A DNA stretch of 64,000 nucleotides from Pollenia angustigena (Eukaryota; Arthropoda; Insecta; Diptera; Polleniidae). The notes beneath the pieces are model-generated. The model did no database searches. It was not told where the DNA came from and saw only the letters and a program-made list of their open reading frames with translations. Made by a program: the position numbers and the translations under genes. The DNA lies in contig OV884056.1 in the NCBI GenBank assembly GCA_930367215.1, positions 233,731,127 to 233,795,126 on the forward strand. The letters are read 5' to 3'. Below, one piece after another: positions 20,723 to 30,960 of the stretch; the stretch's first letter is position 1; each line of letters begins with the position of its first letter.

Positions 20723-22624
20723 CACATAGGGGTTTTTTGCCAATCTAGCCGGACATTAAGCAAAAAATTTTTTTTAAGAAATGGAAAAATTTAAGTACGC
20801 AGCTCGACAGACAACAAAGTTCTGCATCGTATAGTGAATTTTCAAGTCTTTTGCTTGAGATTTGTGGTTTTGGGACACTGTTAAAACCAGGAAAGTTGAT
20901 TAAATTGCATGCGTGTTCATTGACTTTTTACGGTTTTGGGAGGTTTACAATATATTTTTTTGTAGATAAACGAATAAAGATTTTACATTGAATTTTTTTT
21001 TCTGTGAAAGACTATATAAACAGCTAATTATGAAAATTTTTAGAAAAATTTTATTTGAATTTTTTATGATAAAAAAATTAGTACGAAATTAAAAAAAACG
21101 ATTTTTTTGTTCACTTTTTTGTAAAAAAAAAAAAATTTAAAAGGTTTTTGAAGGTGAGTTCCGCTGAGTTCTTAAAAATTTTATACATCACGATAAAATT
21201 TGAAATCTCTACTTTTAAATTCAAAAAAAAAACGTTGCGCGTTGTTGCGCCATTTTTTTTTATGATTTTTTGAAAATTTCACCTTTTTTCTGTTTTTGCT
21301 CATCTTGCATAGGTACATATGATAGAAACCCTTTCGTCAGTCATAAAATGTTTTGGTTGTACGTAGATGGTTTTTATTTAAATTATTACATATAAGCCTA
21401 ATATTACCTGTGTAAAAAAAGGGATGTGCGAAACAGTAAGTAACGGGTTTAAACCACCTGTGCGGCCGCTAAAGGACGTTATTTAATAGAGCAAAATAAA
21501 TGTACCTGTTTTGCATAACTTAGACACTGCAAAACTTTACGTTACTCTATATCCCTGGCATCCTATGACACCTACAATGCACAAGATTTTAGTACATGGC
21601 GCAACTGTAATGAGTGAGGCATTGTTGCCTATCGGGCTATTATCAGAAGAAGCGTCTGAGGCACGAAATAAACATTTTCGGCTTTACAGGCAGAATTTTG
21701 CTAGAAAGTTTTCGAGGGTTCAGTGTAACAAAGATGTTATAAATAGACTTTTGCTCAGTTCTGACCCACTGATTACTAGTATAAGACCAACTCCAAAAAA
21801 AAAGTCACTACCCTTTACGAAAGAAGCAATTTCTTTTATGCTTCCACCTGTACTTGGCTCTGAAGAGAATTCAGATTCAGAAGAGGATTTTGAAGAAGCA
21901 GACGAAGAAGAACCATGGCACTCATCATCATCTTAGTGCAAAAGAGAAGTTATTTTAAATAAATTAGTTGTTATTATTTTAAATAAAATTTGCTGTTACT
22001 ATTATAAATAAGTTATTATTACGAATATATTAATTATTTTCAGATAAATTAAATACTATAAAATATATAAAAGTCACATAAAATCTTAAAAATTAATATG
22101 TTTTGGAAATTAGCAAAAAAAAAAAATTTTACAGGGTCGTTCCGGGGGGGGGGGGGGTGTTTGGAGGGATATCTCCCCCTACCCATTAAAGTTCAAAAAT
22201 TTAATTTTTATAGTAATAAGGCGTTAGTAATCTATTTCTTTTAATATTTACATTTTTTTTAAATATTATTTTATGTAACCGCCCTCAAAAGGGGGCGGGG
22301 GGCGAAAAGTGTAATTTTACGATCTCATGGGTCTTATTTTAGGTTTTTTAACTTTCGCCGACGTTAAAAGTTGCATTTGCCAAACAAAAGTATGGGAAAA
22401 GTTTAAAAAAAATTGCATTTTTCAGAGGTTGGATTAGTTCTTCTAGGGGGAACATTTTCCTCCTTGGTCCGATTTTATTTATTTTTTTGATTTACCTGCC
22501 TATGACAATATCACATATTTCTGCCAAGTTTCATCGATCTAGGGGCACTCAATAACTTTTAAGAAGCAATATAAGCTAAAACAAAAAGTAATGTCCGGCT
22601 AGATTGGCAAAAAACCCCTATGTG
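20723..22624 (+). mobile_element. Transib-superfamily remnant, 5-bp TSD CAGCC
   Basis: TIRs are at least 34 bp and perfect: left CACATAGGGGTTTTTTGCCA, right the inverse ending CCCCTATGTG, both continuing into ATCTAGCCGGACATTA. CAGCC is present at 20718-20722 and 22625-22629. A CAC start, a 5-bp GC-rich duplication and a RAG1-like C-terminal frame together identify Transib. At 1.9 kb it lacks the rest of the transposase (catalytic Asp residues) and is non-autonomous. Outside the frame the interior is AT-rich, with a G-run at 22146-22158. Confidence 0.8.
21511..21936 (+). pseudogene. Transib transposase C-terminal fragment (RAG1-like)
   Basis: An open frame of 141 codons whose first codon is TTG, not ATG, so the true start is lost. 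The block LLSEEASEARNKHFR followed by LYRQNFARKFSR aligns by eye with the end of vertebrate RAG1, where SEGNESGNKLFRRFR carries the third catalytic residue (Glu962). The matching Glu here is in SEEASE. The C-terminus is a short acidic Glu/Asp/Ser tail. The catalytic Asp part is missing from the element, so it cannot act as a transposase by itself. The alignment is from memory. The earlier HGATVMSEALLPIG stretch also fits Transib proteins. Confidence 0.72.
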
Positions 22625-22629
22625 CAGCC

Positions 22630-22729
22630 GTTAATTTTTCTTAAAAAAATGGGGTCATATTGCATTATGAAAAATAGCCCCTAATTTGGTGTACATTTTC
22701 ATTTATTTTTGGAGCCATATTTCGCAGCG
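22630..22729. mobile_element. Diverged foldback module, right side
   Basis: AATGGGGTCATATTGC, ATAGCCCCTAATTTGG and TTGGAGCCATATTTCGCAGC are the inverted counterparts of the words at 16965-17050. It abuts FB3 at 22730. Confidence 0.45.
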
Positions 22730-23284
22730 GGCTGTAGGAAATATCGCCAAAAGAAAAATGCCCCAAAAAATAAATGAAAAATCGCCCAAAAAAATTCCAT
22801 GTAAAATTGGGCCTGAATTCATCTGAAAAGTGACCCAAAATTTTTGGGCTATTTTTCGTTATTATTGGGTGATTTTTCGTTTTTTAAATGTGGTTATTTT
22901 TCATTATGCAAAATGACCCAAAAATATTATATGAAAAATAGCCCATTTTTTCAGGCCATTTTTCATTTTTAAAATTTCGTCAAAATCTTACATGCGTCCA
23001 GTGTCATAGTGTCCGTGGACAAACTCGAAAGCATAGCCGGCCTTTGGCCGGGCGCAAGGATTTTCTTCTCTTTGATAAAACAAGTACCGGCTTCGCTAAC
23101 TTAAGCTTCTCTGCACAGCCGGCCTTCGGCCGGGGGCAAGGATTTTCTCCTCTATGATATAACAAAAATCGGCTTCGCTAGCTAAAGCTTCTCTGCATAG
23201 CCGACCTTCGGACAGGCGCAAGGATTTTGTCCTCTATGGTATAACAAATACTGGCTTCGCTAACTAAAGCTTATCTGCGAAGTC
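22730..23284. mobile_element. Foldback element FB3, left half only
   Basis: Starts GGCTGTAGGAAATATCGCCA at 22730. CCCAAA zone to 22980, a short GTCCAGTGTCATAGTGTCCG zone (22987-23014), then about three forward 82-bp units (23025-23284). It stops where hAT coding sequence begins; the inverted right half is missing, so a deletion joined FB3 to the hAT or the hAT is chimeric. The units here match the reversed FB2 units with the same irregularities (TTTGATAAAACAAGTACC against its counterpart at 20340-20375), which suggests recent exchange. Confidence 0.65.
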
Positions 23285-23669
23285 TTGACCTAAAAAATTG
23301 TGTGGGAGATGGAAAAGATGGGTATCCACTCATGTCAGCAGAAAATGGAGCTGTTTAAATACTCTGGAAACCGCGACAAATGCGAAACAAACGCCCTGCT
23401 ATTCCCATAAATCAAGAAACTCAATTTCTTAAAGCAATAAAGTGCCATTAATACAAAAAGTTGTATCATTTGTAAAGCCTAATTAAAAATATTAAAAATT
23501 TGGATTAAAAACCATAAATAGTTCAACAAAATAACCACAATACTAAACGACAAAATTTTTTAAATATAATCATCCCAAGCGAAACAAAGTTTTAGCAAAG
23601 TATTTAGGAGCCAAACTCTCTACATTATGCGATCACGACTCAATTTAACACTTTGCAACAAGTGTACAT

Positions 23670-26242
23670 TAGACTGGTCGCAATTTTTTTTTTTAAATTT
23701 ACATGTTTGCGCTGCTTAAAATATGAGGTTTGGTGTAAGAAATCAAGTCCTAATTTTTCAGCTCAATCCGACGGTGCCTAGTCGTGCCAAGTGGGGCCCA
23801 AAGTTCCCCATTTTATAAAAAAAAACATCTTTTCTATCAGATCTTTATAGTAATACTAGTTGAAAAGCCGAAAAAAATATGACTACGCTACGATCTTCGG
23901 CAGAGAAAGTACTTCAAGTCTGCCAAATTTCAGATTCCTATGTCATCAGATGGCTTCAGAAAGTTGCGGAAAGAAAAACACATACATGCAAACATCCTGA
24001 CATACTAAGAAATTATATATTGTATAGATAGATTAAAGTATTTGCAGTTTAATATTTTAGTATGATACGAACGAAAGATTTTTAACTAATTTTAACTAAT
24101 TCGGGGTCGCTGAATCCAGTGGTGCTAGCCGTTTTTTTAGGTAAGCTTTAGTTTTCGAGATATACCGTTATTTCGAAAATTAAGGATGTTGCACAACATA
24201 TGTTCGCGCAACTCAAAAACGCTTTAGCTTATTGAAAAACAAAAAAAACCGAAATTCGGCAATAAAATTTACTTTAAGAAAGTTAAAACTTTTTTCTTCA
24301 TATTGGCTTTGGTTTTCGAGATATACCGTTATTTCGAAAATTAAGGAGGTTGCACAACATATGTTCGCGTAACTCAAAAACGCTTTAGCTTATTGAAAAA
24401 CTAAAAAAAAACCGAAATTCCGCAATAAAATTTACTTTAAGAGAGGTAAAACGTTTTTCTTATATGCGCAGTCGTTTTAGAAACATAATTTTTTTTTCTG
24501 GAAAAAAAAAATAATTTTTTTATTAAAATTTCGGAATTTTTGTTTTTAAAAATTCACAAAAAATTGAAAAATGGAGCTATGCTTCTAATTTTATAGAGTC
24601 ATATAAAAAACAATATTGCAAACAAAACAAGCTATAAATGATTAAAATCTGTTCACAACTTTTTTATGTATTCACAAAAGACGAAAAATTTTAATTAATT
24701 TAAGAATTTTATTAAACCGCCATATTTGTATAATTGAAATTCTTATATTTGGCCCGTGTAGTGCCTAGGATGCCTCAAGAAGGGTCAAATGTATGACCAA
24801 CTCCACTTTATTTTTCATCTCCATCATTTATTTCTAAAATACCTACCTGCTATCTCCATTCATTAAGGGGCTCCCATTCAAAATTTTAACTACAGACTAG
24901 AAATATATTGAAGAAAAAGCTCCATAACTGCCAAGGAGTCTGACATAGGAGAATAGAATGTATGACCGACCTCAATTAGTTTTTTGTCCTAAACATTTTC
25001 TCGAGACATACTTGCCCTTTACCTTTACTTTTTAGGGGGGCTCTCATACAAATTCATTTAAAATTGGAAAATGCAGCTATGCTTCTACAATATTTTTTTA
25101 ATGAAAATTTCGAAATTTAAAAAAAAAGTGTAAATTTATTTGATTGATTTTATTAAGTTGAAAAATTTAAAAGAGAAGATTTGTTGTGGGACGGATATAA
25201 ATGACGATAGTGCTCAACAACTTGGAGTAGGCACTGCTTATCTGTATTATCTTAAATACATAAAATCAAAAGTTGTGAACAGATTTTAATCATTTATAGC
25301 TTGTTTTGTTTGCAATATTGTTTTTTATATGACTCCATAAAATTAGAAGCATAGCTCCATTTTTCAATTTTTTATGAATTTTTAAGAACAAAAATTCCGA
25401 AATTTTAATAAAAAATTATTTTTTTTCCAGAAAAAAAAATTATGTTTCTAAAACGACTGCGCATATAAGAAAAACGTTTTACCTTTCTTAAAGTAAATTT
25501 TATTACGGAATTTCGGTTTTTTTTAGTTTTTCAATAAGCTAAAGCGTTTTTGAGTTACGCGAACATATGTTGTGCAACCTCCTTAATTTTCGAAATAACG
25601 GTATATCTCGAAAACCAAAGCCAATATGAAGAAAAAAGATTTAACTTTCTTAAAGTAAATTTTATTGCGGAATTTCGGTTTTTTTTGTTTTTCAATAAAC
25701 TAAAGCGTTTTTGAGTTACGCGAATATATGTTGTGCAACCTCCCTAATTTTCGAAATAACGGTATATCTCGAAAACCAAAGCTAACCTAAAAAAACGGCT
25801 AGCACCACTCAGCGACCCCGAATTAGTTAAAATTAGTTAAAAATCTTTCGTTCGTATCATACTAAAATATTAAACTGCAAATACTTTAATCTATCTATAC
25901 AATATATAATTTCTTAGTATGTCAGGATGTTTGCATGTATGTGCTATTCTTTCCGCAACTTTCTGAAGCCATCTGATGACATAGGAAGCTGAAATTTGGC
26001 ACACTTGAAGTCATATTTTTGATTTTCGGCTTTTCAACTAGTATTACTATAAAGATCTGATAGAAAAGATGTTTTTTTTTATAAAATGGGGAACTTTGGG
26101 CCCCACTTGGCACGACTAGGCACCGTCGGATTGAGCTGAAAAATTAGGACTTGATTTCTTACACCAAACCTCATATTTAAAGCAGCGCAAACATTTAAAT
26201 TTAAAAAAAAAAAAAAATCCCATACAAGATGCGACCAGTCTA
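23670..26242. mobile_element. 2.57-kb foldback of the TAGACTGGTCGC family, 8-bp TSD GTGTACAT
   Basis: Left terminus TAGACTGGTCGCAATTTTT (23670), right terminus TGCGACCAGTCTA (26242), perfect GTGTACAT on each side (23662-23669, 26243-26250). Arms of about 1.0 kb (23670-24675 and 25253-26242) are near-identical inverses around about 580 bp of unique centre. The 8-bp duplication suggests mobilisation by a hAT-type transposase. Within each arm a TGAGTTACGCGAACATATG / CGAAATAACGGTATATCTCG unit is repeated twice. No protein; the 25922-26113 minus frame is part of the arm. The hAT reading frame continues beyond it. Confidence 0.85.
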
Positions 26243-26464
26243 GTGTACATCATATAGTAGTAGAAGCTTTGGAAAAATATCTGAGTGGAAATGTAGTATC
26301 TCTACCTTTATATTTAGGAACTCACTTAGTACTTTGGAATTTATTTGCGGAATATACATATTAAGTGTGATACTTGTTGTAACACAGCCACTTAGTATCA
26401 TTTTACAAAAACAAGATATAGATATTGAGCCTTGAAGGGAACAGAAATAAAACAAAAGAATATT

Positions 26465-27027
26465 CCAAAGCGATTTTTGAAAAAGTTTAAGTTATTTGCA
26501 TTCAAATCGAGGTTCCAATCAAAAAGACAAGATTTGAACGAAATAATCACATCCCAAATGTTGAAGGTTACTACCGAGCTATAGGTTACATTCCTCTTAT
26601 CAAATTTATTTTAGAAGATCTCAAAACACCTTTCCCAATAGTGAACATACCTAAACTTCTACCTCAAAGTGTAATCAAGTCATATACAGATAGAAAACTG
26701 TTAAAACCACAACTAGCTGATGAGCTGATTATATTTGATAAAAGAGATAAACACCTACTAACATCTAAACTTGAGCCTGATCTATCAGATAACGTTGAAG
26801 ATGCTTTAATAAACTGTGATGAAGATATCAACCCAAATCTAAGAAAAATATTTCAAATGTTCGTTTCAATGCTCGTCGATAATGCTACCAGCGGGAGGTC
26901 ATTTTCTACCCTTCGTCGAATAAAAATATGGCTCAGATCAACAATGACAGAAGACATATTGTACTGTCTAAATTTGCCTCACAAGAAAATCAAAAATTGC
27001 TTATTTAAAAATAGTAATGTATATTGA
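26465..27027 (+). pseudogene. hAT transposase C-terminal part with dimerisation domain
   Basis: An open frame covers 26641-27027. Upstream to about 26465 the family sequence continues in shifted frames. The block NIPKLLPQSVIKSYTDRKLL is followed by INPNLRKIFQMFVSMLVDNA and the hAT-C signature SFSTLRRIKIWLRSTMTED. In intact relatives this domain dimerises the transposase. The minus-strand copy at 36894-37211 is almost the same protein, which helps define the family. It is close to the hAT group often annotated as zinc-finger MYM-type or 52-kDa repressor-like proteins. Confidence 0.82.
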
Positions 27028-27180
27028 ACTGATCTTATATTTTATTTAACCTTTTTGTTGAGTTTTTTTTTTTATTATAACATACACATATTGTTTTTAA
27101 TAAACTTTTAAAAACAAATTTTTTACTTTTTCTATCATACAAAATTTCCCCCCCGTAAGGCTCAAGTTGGATCCGCGCAT

Positions 27181-27835
27181 GGTCATGAAGAATATAAGGT
27201 TTGATGAACATAACTGGGTAAGCTGTGCTTATCTTAAGATGGTAAATTTCCTCTCAGGTCAATAAAGTGGCCTTACCAAATATCCTTGTTTTATATGTTT
27301 ATGGGACAGCAGAAAAGCTAAAGCAGAAAATTGAAAGAGACAACAATGGCATTCTAGGGAAACACTAGTTACAGGTATTCCAAATATTATAAATGTGGCT
27401 CCAGTGCCCCTAGATCGCATCATATTATCCCTTCTTCACATTTAAGTTGTTCTGATGAAACAATATTTTAAAGCACTTAACAAAGACAGTGAATGTTTCC
27501 AGTATATTGCAAGGAAGTTTCCCAATCTAAGCATGGAAAAGCTACAAATTGGTGAAAGATACTGAATTTGGCAGTTCAATGTTCGAAATTGGGAGGAATG
27601 CATGGAATCTATTTGTATGGGCTATTAAACATTTCTAAGGATATATCAAGGCTGATGATTACGTTAACTCACTTCTAGAATCTAGGATGCAACATGAGCA
27701 TCAAAGTACACTGCACAGTCACTTAGATCGTTTTTTTTTAAAGTCTAGGAGACATGAGTGAGTAACAGTGCGGAAGATTCCACCAATATATTCGGACAAT
27801 GGAGGAGGAGTATTCAGAGTAACACTTCGTTTTTC
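27181..27835 (+). pseudogene. C-side relic of the same unclassified family as 16640-16956
   Basis: Degenerate frames with stops give, in order: DEHNWVSCAYLKMVNFL, LTKYPCFICLWDSR, HSRETLVTGIPNIINV, LMKQYFKALNKDSECFQYIA, KFPNLSMEKL, LGCNMSIKVH, LHSHLDRF, and GDMSE followed by RFHQYIRTMEEEY. I recognise this order from a multi-copy family of uncharacterised proteins in arthropods and cnidarians, where it directly follows the EWRLFI block seen at 16950. The function is unknown to me. Conserved Cys and His residues (CFICLWD, HSHLD, RFHQ) hint at metal binding, which is an inference. Confidence 0.65.
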
Positions 27836-28157
27836 AGCAATTGTAGAAAATCGAATTTAAAAAAACCCAGAGTTTGTAGTTTACGACAATCATTAAGTTA
27901 TTTATCTATTTTCTTATTTTATTTCTTTAAATAAATTAAAATAATAAATTTAAACATTTAAACTCATCCAATTCAAATCTTTTTCCGAAGAAAAGACACA
28001 GTATTGTAGGTAGGGTTTTGCCAAAAAATACACGAATATTACTATGTAATGCATAGGGAAAATGTTTCTCAAATTCAATAAGTCGAAAGAAGCACATTAC
28101 CTATTCAATTTTATGTATGAGTTAAAACACGACAAACCATCACGAAAAAATGGCATT
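27836..28157. other. AT-rich spacer
   Basis: No gene recognised. AAACACGACAAACCAT near 28125-28140 has a counterpart (ATGGTTTGAC, 29584-29593) on the far side of the palindrome. Confidence 0.45.
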
Positions 28158-29575
28158 TTCGGCATCATCACCTCCGATTTGAATGAAATTCAACACAAAT
28201 GTTGTATGTAATTGGACTTTAACAAAACATAATTTTCAGACCCCAGATTCTTTCCGCTTCCGAAATATGACGTCATAAAAGATGTGAAAAATGTGAAAAA
28301 AACACAAAAGTCTCCTAACAAAAGGGGATAGAACTCTTGAACTACGCAAGATAATTTAGTTTTTTTTGGTATCGTTTTAAAGGTGAAAGTGCACCCTTTA
28401 AAATGATAGGCATTTTGTGTTTTTTTAAGAAGAGGTCAATGGTAAATTTTTGGGGTCTTGAGTTCAAAGGTCCATATCTGGAAAAGTATATTTTTTAAAA
28501 TTCTTAAAAAAATATATGTTAAGTATTATACCCTCTTCAACATTTGCAGAAAATTTAAAGGTGGAGACTCTATTGGTGTCAGAGTTATATACCAGAACGT
28601 GATTTTAAGTATGTTTTGTGTTCAAAAATCCCTTGTTGTTGTTGTATTTTAATTATTTTTTTCAGTATATCTGGAGAACGGCAGGAGCCTAAGTTTCCAA
28701 ATTTAGTACACAAATTTGAGTTATCAATACACACCATCCCACAAAATGTGGTCGGGATTGGAGAAGTGGGCGTGGTACCTCCCGTACAAGAAATATCAAA
28801 AATTGTATAAAAACCTGAATCTTTGGACTGTCATATGACCTATGGTTACGCCGTATATATCAAAAGATCGGAAATCTTTAGTAGAAAATATTCTCTGAAA
28901 AACTCGGAAAAATCGGTTCAGATACAAAAAATTTTGATATTTTTTGTACGGGAGGTACCACGCTCACTTCTCCAATCCCGACCACATTTTGTGAGATGGT
29001 GTGTATTGATAACTCAAATTTGTGTACTAAATTTGGAAACTTTGGCTCCTGCCGTTCTCCAGATATACTGAAAAAAATAATTAAAATACAACAACAACAA
29101 GGGATTTTTGAACACAAAACATACTTAGAATTACGTTCTGGTATATAACTCTGACACCAATAGAGTCTCCACCTTTAAATTTTCTGCAAATGTTGAAGAG
29201 GGTATAATACTTAACATATATTTTTTTAAGAATTTTAAAAAATATACTTTTCCAGATATGGACCTTTGAACTCAAGACCCCAAAAATTTACCATTGACCT
29301 CTTCTTAAAAAAACACAAAATGCCTATCATTTTAAAGGGTGCACTTTTACCTTTAAAACGATACCAAAAAAAACTAAATTATCTTGCGTAGTTCAAGAGT
29401 TCTATCCCCTTTTGTTAGGAGACTTTTGTGTTTTTTTCACATTTTTCACATCTGTTATGACGTCATATTTCGGAAGCCGAAAGAATCTGGGGTCTGAAAA
29501 TTATGTTTTGTTAAAGTCCAATTACATACAACATTTGTGTTGAATTTCATTCAAATCGGAGGTGATGATGCCGAA
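28158..29575. repeat. Near-perfect 1.4-kb palindrome
   Basis: The left arm (28158 to about 28805) and right arm (about 28928 to 29575) are inverses with only scattered mismatches. The spacer is about 120 bp. The outer end is TTCGGCATCATCACCTCC. Twin 64-codon frames at 28458-28652 (+) and 29081-29275 (-) encode the same peptide because of the symmetry and show no domain, so they are not called as genes. A TATACCCTCTTCAACA phrase in each arm recalls mini-me heads, and a diverged relative lies at 41785-41965. Whether it is a foldback transposon or a recent inverted duplication is open. Confidence 0.88.
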
Positions 29576-29812
29576 CGACTTAATGGTTTGACATGGATTC
29601 ACTCGTATATCAAACCAAAAACCAAAATTTTTTGAAAATGAGCGAATTCAATTACTTGTGAATAAAATCGAAAAAAATCCATATATTTTTATAATCGATA
29701 CCTCATGTAGTAGCTGTTTCATGTGGATTTCGATAGATTAATAAATCTGAACAATTTTTGCCGATTTCGATTTTTTATGATTTTTTTTATAACAAAAAAA
29801 TTTGCTATTTTT
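29576..29812. other. AT-rich spacer
   Basis: No gene recognised. Confidence 0.4.
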
Positions 29813-29992
29813 AATCAGTATTGTGGTTATTTTGTTGAACTATTTATGGTTTTTAATCCAAATTTTAAGTATTTTTATAATCAGGCTTAAGTTCATCAAA
29901 TTTAATTTTCATTAAATTATTTTTATGAAGAAAGGAATTTTACAACACGAAAATAAGTTAAAATTGTTATTGATAATTGTTCATTCTTGACG

Positions 29993-30066
29993 TGGCTGGG
30001 GCTCGAACCCCGGCCGGCAGGTTACCATGACATGTTTCGATCGCAACCACTCGATCTCCTCAGATG
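29993..30066 (-). repeat. tRNA-like sequence (SINE head or tRNA pseudogene)
   Basis: On the minus strand GGGGTTCGAGCCCC is a perfect T-arm/B-box, and GATCGAGTGGTTGCGATCG is A-box-like, as in Ser/Leu-type tRNAs. There is no proper acceptor stem in the flanks, so it is not a functional tRNA. The second copy at 30775-30848 has GGGGTTCCAGCCCC. Confidence 0.55.
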
Positions 30067-30090
30067 GATTTGCCGTATTACACTCGCAGC

Positions 30091-30296
30091 CAAGGCGAAT
30101 TAACTACAGGTGGTGTCTAAACGGCATCTGATTTTGACAGTTCGGGCTTATTTGTTTTGATTTGTTAGTGGTTTGCTAATAATGGTTGACATTTCGAGCT
30201 AATGGCACTAACAATGCAATGCAAAAAACCGTATGTTGTTTCTGTTGTTTTTGGATTGTTGTAGTTTCGACACCACCTGTAGTTGAATTCGCCTTG
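30091..30296. mobile_element. 206-bp MITE, 9-bp TSD ACTCGCAGC
   Basis: Ends CAAGGCGAATTAACTACAGG (left) and its inverse with one extra base, CCTGTAGTTGAATTCGCCTTG (right), continuing as TGGTGTC/GACACCA. ACTCGCAGC stands on both sides (30082-30090 and 30297-30305). The other duplication copy (near 30866-30876) has the empty site with ACTCGCAGCCATTGACG. A 9-bp duplication suggests a Mutator-like family. Confidence 0.85.
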
Positions 30297-30595
30297 ACTC
30301 GCAGCCATCGACGACTGCTGACGTCAATAGTCAAACATCAATCCTTAAACCAAATTGTATTTTAACCTTTGGTAGATCGAAATTGGCTTTTCTGAATAAT
30401 TATCCATTTTTAATTGATTTTACGTGTTTTTTCCTTACTTCTGCTTTCTCGTACTTTTGTCAAGAATTCTTCTTGAAGTCGAAAGTACATTTTTTGTTTG
30501 TTTTTTCATTTTTGTCGTTCTTTTTTGTTGACCTTTTTTTAGCACAACTTGAAGGACAAATGAACACATAGAGCTCGTGCCTTAGCTTTAACAAT

Positions 30596-30960
30596 AATCA
30601 GTATTGTGGTTATTTTGTTGAACTATTTATGGGTTTTAATCCAAATTTTAAGTATTTTTATAATCAGGCTTAAGTTCATCAAATTTAATTTTCATTAAAT
30701 TATTTTTATGAAGAAAGGAATTTTACAACACGAAAATAAGATAAAATTGTTATTGATAATTTTTCATTCTTGACGTGGCTGGGGCTGGAACCCCGGCCGG
30801 CAGGTTACCATGACATGTTTCGATCGCAACCACTCGATCTCCTCAGATGGATTTGCCGTATTACACTCGCAGCCATTGACGACTGCTGACGTCAATAGTC
30901 AATTGTATTTTAACCTTTGGTAGATCGAAATTTGCTTTTCTGAATAATTATCCATTTTTA
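30596..30960. repeat. Direct duplication, copy 2 (empty site)
   Basis: Second copy of 29813-30412, lacking the MITE. It preserves the pre-insertion target and includes the tRNA-like segment at 30775-30848 (minus). Confidence 0.8.

Larger units (their letters stand above)
23285..27180 (+). mobile_element. hAT transposon, 5' truncated, interrupted twice
   Basis: Begins inside transposase coding (NCVGDGKDG and LMSAENGAV near 23295-23355). It continues through a degraded middle, holds the 2.57-kb foldback at 23670-26242, and resumes to the dimerisation domain. It ends in TTGGATCCGCGCATG, matching the CAGGCGCGGATCC end of the hAT at 36553-39772 with one change. A small insertion at about 23474-23545 is an inverted copy of the text at 29820-29890. 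The two hAT copies share the same protein blocks in opposite orientation. Confidence 0.78.
29813..30412. repeat. Direct duplication, copy 1, with tRNA-like segment and a MITE
   Basis: From AATCAGTATTGTGGTTATTT to TAATTATCCATTTTTAATT this copy matches 30596-30960 almost base for base, apart from the 206-bp insertion and about 22 extra bases after GTCAATAGTCAA. The part at 29820-29890 also occurs inverted at 23476-23545 in the hAT, so it belongs to a dispersed repeat. Confidence 0.8.

Noticed and set aside
28458..29275. Identical 64-codon proteins on opposite strands
   Set aside because: Produced by palindrome symmetry; no domain or codon signature.
29993..30066. Functional tRNA gene
   Set aside because: Good B-box but no acceptor-stem pairing in the flanks, and it is part of a duplicated dispersed repeat.
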